From Microcaldota archaeon (lineage in GTDB: Archaea; Micrarchaeota; Micrarchaeia; Micrarchaeales; Micrarchaeaceae): 38,324 nt of DNA. A program made the position numbers and the translations under genes. Shown here piece after piece: positions 38,299 to 38,324 of the stretch (positions are counted from its first letter, which is position 1; each line of letters begins with the position of its first letter). The stretch is from assembly GCA_028866905.1 (NCBI GenBank), contig JAGWHI010000008.1, positions 1-38,324 of the forward strand, given 5' to 3'. The notes under the pieces are model-generated. The model saw only the letters and a list, made by a program, of their open reading frames with translations. It had not been told where the DNA came from and made no database searches.

Positions 38299-38324
38299 GC
38301 GCAGTTCCGCTAACTCCTCGACAG

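Overview
The window is a gene-dense archaeal chromosome segment, GC-rich by eye (frequent AUA and AGG codons), with almost no intergenic space. Archaeal identity rests on CDP-archaeol synthase, RNA polymerase subunit F, aIF6, FEN-1, MBF1, PDCD5, prefoldin alpha, ribosomal proteins S19e, L39e, L31e, LX, L21e and S3Ae, clear TATA boxes about 25 nt before transcript starts, a C/D box sRNA candidate and a tRNA with an intron in its T loop. Non-canonical tRNA introns, compact genes and KGQ-type pilin signals suggest a DPANN archaeon, perhaps Micrarchaeota/ARMAN-like. That lineage call is inference and could be wrong.

Layout. 1-5.6 kb: end of a polysaccharide flippase, then a reverse operon with an Fe-S RecB/Cas4-like nuclease, alaS and carS, preceded by a candidate C/D box sRNA that almost touches the first start codon. 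5.6-7.1 kb: a lone RnfD/NqrB-like membrane protein, a small exported protein and tRNA-Leu(UAG). 7.1-9.6 kb: amino acid permease and YchF-like GTPase. 9.6-12.5 kb (reverse): membrane protein, an overlooked 36-residue very basic ORF, Hsp20, FEN-1, MBF1 and a winged-helix protein. 12.5-15.2 kb: Nudix hydrolase, HAD-like protein with an altered nucleophile motif, nucleotidyltransferase-like protein and PRC-barrel protein. 15.2-20 kb: RNase HII without a normal start codon, tRNA-Arg(UCG) with a T-loop intron, and the translation/secretion operon rps19e-pdcd5-rpl39e-rpl31e-eif6-rplX-pfdA-ftsY.

20-25 kb: EPSP synthase, three surface proteins (pilin-like, six-repeat Cys-paired propeller, stalk-like), then S3Ae and S15. 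25-31 kb: valS, TRAM protein, two half-size DMT/SMR transporters, a small membrane protein, and the pyrC-pyrD pair. 31-38.3 kb: topA-trmI, a bidirectional terminator, a candidate structured RNA, a single-repeat TATA-binding protein, L21e, an unknown 246-aa protein, rpoF-DUF655, MoxR ATPase and a HicBA toxin-antitoxin pair with a palindromic operator.

Most genes are core information processing. The most unusual items are the single-repeat TBP, the T-loop tRNA intron, the start-less RNase HII, the two candidate RNAs and the disulfide-rich propeller cluster. There is no CRISPR array, insertion sequence or prophage, and no stretch over 300 bases lacks a gene.
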